A stretch of DNA of 64,000 bases from Rhabditoides inermis (taxonomy: Eukaryota > Nematoda > Chromadorea > Rhabditida > Rhabditidae), in contig CAWZYM010000325.1 in the NCBI GenBank assembly GCA_963966185.1, positions 39,591-103,590 on the forward strand, in the 5' to 3' direction. Below are positions 58,839 to 64,000 of the stretch, piece after piece. Every line of letters begins with the position of its first letter. The stretch's first letter is position 1. The notes under the pieces are model-generated. The model had not been told where the DNA came from and searched no databases. It saw nothing but the letters and a program-made list of their open reading frames with translations. Made by a program: the position numbers and the translations under genes.

Positions 58839-60959
58839 GAGAGAGGGAGAGAGGGATACCTGGACGGTCTCGCTCTCCTCTAGCATGATCTCTCCGATCA
58901 TTGCATCCTTGGCAGAGCGGGACAGATCGCGGTTCGAGATGATCGTTTGCACCTGAAGTGTTTCAATCCATACTCAACTGCATTTTTAAAAGGTTTGTCA
59001 GTTTTTCAGTTTCTCACGTTGTAAATATATTCTTTCGAGATTGGTGATGCAACTAATTTTGCAGCCAATATGATCGCAGCCTGCCGCCGAGGACAAGTTC
59101 TCAGATTCTCATTATTATACCGTACAACAAACCCTACCTGCTTCTTGGTTTCCTCGCTGGCGTCCTTGAGGAAGGGCGGGTCGCGGCCTCCGAAGCCGCG
59201 ACGTCCCGGATCACCAGGGCCGGCACTGGAAGGGGGAGGGTGAGAGAGAGGAAGAGAGAGGAGAGAGAGAGGGGGAGAGGAGAGAGAGAGGGAGAGAGGA
59301 GAGAGAGAGAGACGAGAGAGAGAGAGAGGACCACCTACCGCGGCGACCTCTTATACCTCTGTCCTCCCGGGTATCCGTATACGTGAGCAAACGCCATAGC
59401 GAGATCGTCACCAACTGAACATACGTTTCACTAGTGGGATAGTATACTGAAATCATTTCATCCGGAATCGTCCATAGAATAGTAATAGAAACTGTTATGT
59501 TTCACTGACTGAACAAAGCCCATCGTTGACCAACTACCACTAATACGTGTGTCCATGAGTAGTTATCCTTTCCAACCACCCACCTCCCATCTCTCCTCCA
59601 CGGTACTGCATTCCACTGCCGCGGACTGCCTGCATTCCGCCGGCCCAGTCAGAATGCATGTCTACTGGAAAATACATAACCCTTTGTAGTAGACTAGCAA
59701 GTAATCTCGCTCTCGCGATGTTGATTAGATCAAGGGAGGTGTGTGAGATCGGGAATAGAGCGCGGTAGATCGCAGAATTTGGCACAGATACATATGGTGT
59801 TTGGCGTACCTCCTCCCCTGGATCCACCGCGCATGCCACCATGGAAGCCCCTCTGCCTCTGCTGCTGAGCGTCGTTCATAGGAAAGCCGCGGGCTGTAAG
59901 TTGTTTGTTGTTTGTTTATGTTGTTTGTTTACTGCATACCTCCTCCCATTCCCATATCATATCCTCCGAGCCGACTCGGCATGCGCTCCTGCTGGAATCC
60001 GGGATATCCAGGGAAAGCGTTGCCGTAGGCATAGTCCCTGCAAGAAGGTGGTAGAGAGAGGGGGGGGGGAGGAAGAGAGAGAGAAAGAAAAGTGGGAGAG
60101 GGAAGAAAGAAAGAAAGTGGGAGAGGGAAGAAAGAAAGGAAGCGAGAGAGGGAGAAAGAGAGAGAAAGAGAGAGAGAGAGAAAGAAAGGGGAGAAAGAAA
60201 GAGAGAGAGGGAGGGAGAGAGAGGGAGAGAGAGAAAGTGAGAGAGAGAGAGAGAGGAAGAGAGAGAGAGAGAGAGAGAGAGAAATGTTGAGAGCTCTCAC
60301 CTGTACTGTTGCGCTCTCCTCTCGCCCTTGGGCAGTCTACCCCCCATCTGCCTCCTTCCATACCCGCTCTGCTGATCGAAGCGCGGCGAGTCCAAGTTCA
60401 ACGTGTTCAGTCTCATCATCGGGCCTAGAAAAAAGTGAAAAAGTATGTGTAAGTATGGTAAATAATGGGCAAGTGTAGTGCGTCATGCTTACCCATGGAC
60501 CTAGAAACGAAGAAAGAGTAAGGATAATGCTATTTAACTCATTTTGTGGCAATGTCTTTACAACATACGTTTCACTCGCTGCGTTTATGACGCATTGTCA
60601 CGGGAAACGCAATAGAAACGCTGCCATGGCTCGGCAACACTAGTCAACTAACGAACGTAAAGATGAACGTAAATCTTTGCGCGTAAAGGAGAAAACTTGT
60701 ACTCTGCTACGTAGTTGACTATCTAGTTTTCTAGTAGAGGCCCGATCATCTAGTCAACTATCAAATCAGTTGCCTAGATTCTTGGAAGAACACAATTCAG
60801 CTCTCTTTCATCGCTGAAACAATCACGAAACGATCCAACTATCAGAGCGCCACCGCGCAACCCACCCCTCTGCGCTGCCCTCTCTCCATCGAGTGGGAAT
60901 CCGCGCTGCTGGGCCGCGGCGAGAGCCAGTGCAGCAAGAAAGTATAGCACACTCTTCAT
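57870..60959 (-). CDS. Secreted SXP/RAL-2 (DUF148) family protein, 377 aa
   Basis: Nematode-specific secreted family; several members are known as parasite antigens, with biochemical role unclear (metal or fatty-acid binding reported for some). Eleven exons: 60866-60959, 60301-60424, 59940-60037, 59810-59893, 59584-59664, 59357-59414, 59138-59225, 58860-58952, 58637-58768, 58082-58207 and 57870-58025, giving 377 codons. Residues 1-16 are a signal peptide ('MKSVLYFLAALALAAAQQRG'). Residues 30 to about 195 are low complexity, rich in Gly, Met, Arg and Gln. The DUF148 domain is about 195-318 ('PPFLKDASEETKKQVQTIIS', 'AKDAMIGEIM', 'ASWKSFLSDQ', 'LSPAAQEADKQLVEQL', 'IFAGLSDDVKKELRSI'). A Lys-rich stretch (KKDKKARKDKKEKKGKK) precedes the acidic end NEDGVIEF. 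The family normally lacks such a long Gly-rich front. A TATA box lies 39-47 nt upstream of the ATG. Confidence 0.86.
60045..60285. repeat. Purine-rich (GA/GAAA)n tract in SXP/RAL-2 intron 2
   Basis: About 240 bp of GA/GAAA/GGA repeats between exons 60301-60424 and 59940-60037. On the transcribed strand this is a long polypyrimidine tract. Confidence 0.95.
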
Positions 60960-61147
60960 CTCGAAGTGTGACTGTCACACCCCGTCACTCTCTCTCGCCT
61001 TTATAGCATCGACGCGGGCGCGGAAATGCAAGGCTCTCTTTGTTTGACCACATACACATCCGCACTAGGTAAATATGACAGTAGGGTCGGTCAAACGCCC
61101 CGAGGGAGCTCTAATGCGGCCGCTGCAAAATGAGTCATTTTTAACGA

Positions 61148-61188
<41 letters not shown>

Positions 61189-61530
61189 CTCTCTCTCTCC
61201 CTCCCCCCTCTCTCTCAACTCCCCGGTAGCCAATCGCAAAGCAATCACGTGAGGGTGATGTTCCCTCGTCTAATACTTACCTTATCACGAATGTGGACCG
61301 TCAATGGTCGCGGGGTGATCTATGCAACGATCGACTCTTTTCGTCGCACTTGTTTTCAATGAACCCGCCTGATTTTCATCATCCCATCACATCAACTCAC
61401 ATCAAGAACACGACACATGATCGAGTTATACATTTTATCGGGAGGTACGGTACATTTTGAACTTGTCTTGAATCTGGTCGGAAGTGGAATCAAGAGTGGG
61501 CGGGTGTGGTCATGTGAGTGGGAGTGAGAG
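60960..61530. other. Promoter region of the SXP/RAL-2 gene and 3' side of the small peptide gene
   Basis: Carries the TATA box at 60998-61006 and a (CT)n tract at 61150-61215. No gene. Confidence 0.5.
60998..61006 (-). promoter_or_regulatory. TATA box of the SXP/RAL-2 gene
   Basis: CTATAAAGG on the - strand, 39-47 nt upstream of the start codon, so the transcript likely begins within a few bases of the ATG. Confidence 0.6.
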
Positions 61531-61748
61531 TCAGCGCGCCTGATTGCTCTGCCGAGAACCCTGCAATATGCAATCAAATACGATAGGAACGATGTTGAAC
61601 TTTGTTCACTCAGGTCGACTGATAAGACACGTACCTGACCGGATGGGTGCTGGGTGTTTCGAATGAGTGGTAGGGTGATGTCGTTTCGGTGCATAGTCAT
61701 TCCACAAGCGACAGCGATAAGAGCCAGGACGAAAACAAGAAGTTGCAT
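61531..61748 (-). CDS. Small secreted peptide precursor, 47 aa
   Basis: Two exons, 61635-61748 and 61531-61560. The ATG follows a TTCCAG acceptor by one base. Residues 1 to about 16 are a signal peptide ('MQLLVFVLALIAVACG'). The mature part is a roughly 31-residue peptide without Cys or a clear dibasic neuropeptide site, ending SRQSNQAR. I do not recognise it. A TATA-like GATATAAAAC at 61901-61910 (-) lies about 155 nt upstream, which implies a 5' UTR intron. It could be a short secreted or neuropeptide-like protein. The intron donor GTACGTG and acceptor TTGCAG are good. Confidence 0.55.
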
Positions 61749-61900
61749 TCTGGAAATGGCATGCATATTTACACATCGAGGATTGACGGTTACTGCCTGC
61801 CAATAATATGTACCTCTACTGTACACGAAAAAGGTGATTCGAAAATTGTGCTGACCAAAATGACCAAAACCACACTGTGTCGATCGCGAACGTGAGATCC

Positions 61901-61910
61901 GTTTTATATC
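61901..61910 (-). promoter_or_regulatory. TATA-like element of the 47-aa peptide gene
   Basis: GATATAAAAC on the - strand, upstream of the acceptor-linked ATG at 61748. Confidence 0.4.
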
Positions 61911-63713
61911 GCCCCTGATATCTGAGAGCTGTCCGATCTTTGTCGAGCTCTCACTTACTCTCTGTCAACATTACTCCGTTCCACTGCGTACCCGCCTCAG
62001 GGCAAAAAGGGAGAGAGAGAGAGAGAGAGAGAGGGGAAATATCAATCGAGTTTCCGTAAATAGGATGAAGCTCCCCGGCAAATGTCAGGATGCGTAAAAG
62101 GTCATTGGACAGTAGACATTTCTCCGGAAACGTCCCCATTTCTACTCTTCCCCTGTTCATATTTGCACCCAATCATGCGAACTCTCGGACCGCGTGGCGA
62201 TATTGCTGTAATCGCGAGATTTATCAGATAACAACGAGAGATTTGTTCTGACCGCCGCGACAATCCGGGTCTAATAAGACGATTCACATGGCCCAAAACG
62301 CCGAATCAGCGTCTTTATCAGGTCTTTATCACCTCCGATCACCTATGTTGGTACAGACACGGGTTTTCCGTGCACCCACGATTCTTTGGACAGATAGCCC
62401 CTATAAGCCGGTGTCGGTGCAGACTGATGGGGAAATCAATGCAAATCGCATTGCGAAGCCACACAATGTTCGTTCAAACAATCACTACCTTTTGCTATAA
62501 TGTATGCCACTGTTTTTTGTGGTTGTGTGTGTTTCCGAGTTTTGACTGTTTGATTGGAGCAGACTATGCGGCGGGTATTGTACGCAGCTGGGACATAATC
62601 GTTTCTGTCTCCCTCTTTCACTCACTCCCTCTCTCTCGCTCTCCTCTCCCTCTTCTCCCATCTTTCTCACTCTATCCAAAGAGTGTACCCATGAATCTAA
62701 TCTAATCAGTCACAAGCTGCGAAAACACACACAACCACACAACAACAGTCTATAAAACAACGTTTGATATCGAGAGCTTTGTTTTCTCATTTTAACTCCT
62801 GCTCACCACACAAAGAGTTGTATAGATATGAAGGATATGTGATAATGTGATATGTCAATTATCCGAGCGTCGGCGCTGATTCAGGCTTTCCACTCGTGAA
62901 AAGGTGATAGAAAATGTCAAGAGACCCTTACCTTTCCCCCACACTTTTCCTCGCTGCTCATGTTTTTGTGTGTTCAGGAGGCGAGCGCACAGAATGTGCA
63001 ACGTATAGTTCCGGTTTCGAGAGGTCCGAGAGAGGCAGACGCAGAGAGCGAGGAGAGATAAGTGAGGCGAAGAGAGTCAGACAAGGAGATGAAGTGATAG
63101 TGTGATGGCGCTAGATTTCTGATCGGTAGCGTGTTGCGTGGAGAGCTCCTAGGGCGAGGTTTTCCCCATTCATTCACACACTCTCTCTCATGAATCCCTC
63201 TTTTGTTTGACAACGCGTGACTCGGGAGAAACTCTAAGCCTTCCTCCTTCATACTTTACGCAAGCGTCGTTTTATTCTGACATCAGATTCACTGTTTCCG
63301 GTATTCTCGAAGTACTTTTGAAATTTTGTACGGAGATCACTTTGCAGCACCCGATTTGCATACCGTAGTTGTTGTCCGGTTATCTGGAATAGATTGTATT
63401 CTGCGAACGTGCAATCGTATAATAATATTATCGTGACTCATGTTTTCCCTTATAAACACTGCCTAGGATTTTTTTGCGTACTGCAATTTCATTTCCGTAT
63501 TGCCTCCTTCTATGCTAATTCCTTGTTTTTTCTCTCCAGCTCCACATAATTTTACGGCTAGCCCCCGAGATTGCGATGAGTCGTGAGTTTGGAAAGTTGT
63601 TGATATCGTGTCTGCAAAATGCCAGTTTTTCATCGTTCATTGTTTACCACCATGCAACATACACACACTCCCATTTTTCGGGATCAGTACTACGCATCTG
63701 TCTGTCTTCATAA

Positions 63714-63766
<53 letters not shown>

Positions 63767-63946
63767 GCCCTCAAGATTCTCCTCTTATCGCGTCAGTCGA
63801 TCTTTGGGCGACTTCCGATCGAAAAATTCGATCGCACTCCAAATTCCGCCTTTCTTTCTCTCTCGCTCTCTGTCTCTGAAGACGGCTAATCAAACTGCGT
63901 CGATGGCGAAAAAGCGGACCCCCTTTGCTTCCGGCCATCTTTGATT

Positions 63947-63947
63947 A

Positions 63948-64000
<53 letters not shown>
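63947..64000. repeat. (GA)n microsatellite at window end
   Basis: Pure GA dinucleotides that run out of the window. Confidence 0.95.

Larger units (their letters stand above)
61749..64000. other. No supported gene; right-end intergenic region
   Basis: Contains the TATA-like site of the small peptide gene, a GA tract at 62010-62036, a CT tract at 63715-63765 and a terminal GA tract. A possible short exon ends in ATGAGTC before GTGAGT at 63574-63585, followed by CTCCAG at 63763-63768, but no protein family is recognised. Confidence 0.5.

Noticed and set aside
60491..60499. Possible 8-nt exon in the SXP/RAL-2 gene between TCTAG and GTAAGC
   Set aside because: Length is not compatible with the flanking phases; direct joining of 60866 to 60424 keeps the frame.
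63608..63889. 93-aa open frame near the right end
   Set aside because: Mostly (CT)n translation. A possible exon pair around 63574/63769 gives no recognisable protein.

Overview
This window is a nematode genome segment. It has a major sperm protein gene, a nematode cuticle-type collagen, an SXP/RAL-2 (DUF148) secreted protein, short introns with TTTCAG-like acceptors, and starts that sit directly on a splice acceptor (trans-splicing style). The many small exons, the frequent (GA)n/(CT)n tracts and the intron style suggest a diplogastrid/Pristionchus-like worm. That taxonomic guess is inference. No rRNA, functional tRNA, CRISPR array or bacterial-type operon was seen.

Layout. 132-6344 (+): 3' part of a multi-exon gene of unknown family. 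9482-15593 (+): a 372-aa peptide-type GPCR resembling the DMSR/Srw group. 17835-27410 (+): a 611-aa transmembrane collagen with a long non-collagenous tail. 28159-49016 (-): transportin-1/importin beta-2 (imb-2), 27 exons, 878 aa. Its 13.8-kb intron 18 (29802-43640) holds a complete antisense gene, 30139-43366 (+). By my splice reading that gene has 34 exons and encodes 3,872 aa, built almost entirely from Ser-Thr-Met-Thr-Ala (STMTA) repeats. A smaller antisense gene for a secreted 8-Cys peptide (46107-46494 +) lies in another imb-2 intron. 49557-50832 (-): TMCO1. 51190-54386 (-): cytosolic Phe-tRNA synthetase beta subunit. 56865-57310 (-): major sperm protein. 57870-60959 (-): SXP/RAL-2 protein. 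61531-61748 (-): a 47-aa secreted peptide. The last 2.2 kb shows no gene I can support.

How the parts relate. Phe-tRNA synthetase, TMCO1 and imb-2 are consecutive, codirectional housekeeping genes with gaps of 357 and 540 bp, which could be an operon. The STMTA protein is the outstanding object. All of its introns are phase 1, all internal exons are multiples of three, and most introns in its middle are exactly 42 bp and near identical, so exon+intron modules have been amplified in tandem. Its motif recalls, from memory only, the C. elegans sperm-specific SSQ proteins, and an MSP gene lies 13.5 kb away, so a sperm role is a reasonable but untested idea.

The noncoding parts carry several dispersed families: tRNA-derived SINE-like pieces in introns (one makes up most of an 81-bp intron), a roughly 165-bp interspersed repeat in four copies, a palindromic MITE-like element, elements ending in (AATC)n, a 73-bp tandem repeat in a TMCO1 intron, a perfect 23-bp hairpin, and an over-represented ACGTTTCA motif. 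Exon coordinates were derived by eye from splice signals and reading-frame continuity. In every complete gene the exon lengths sum to a multiple of three.
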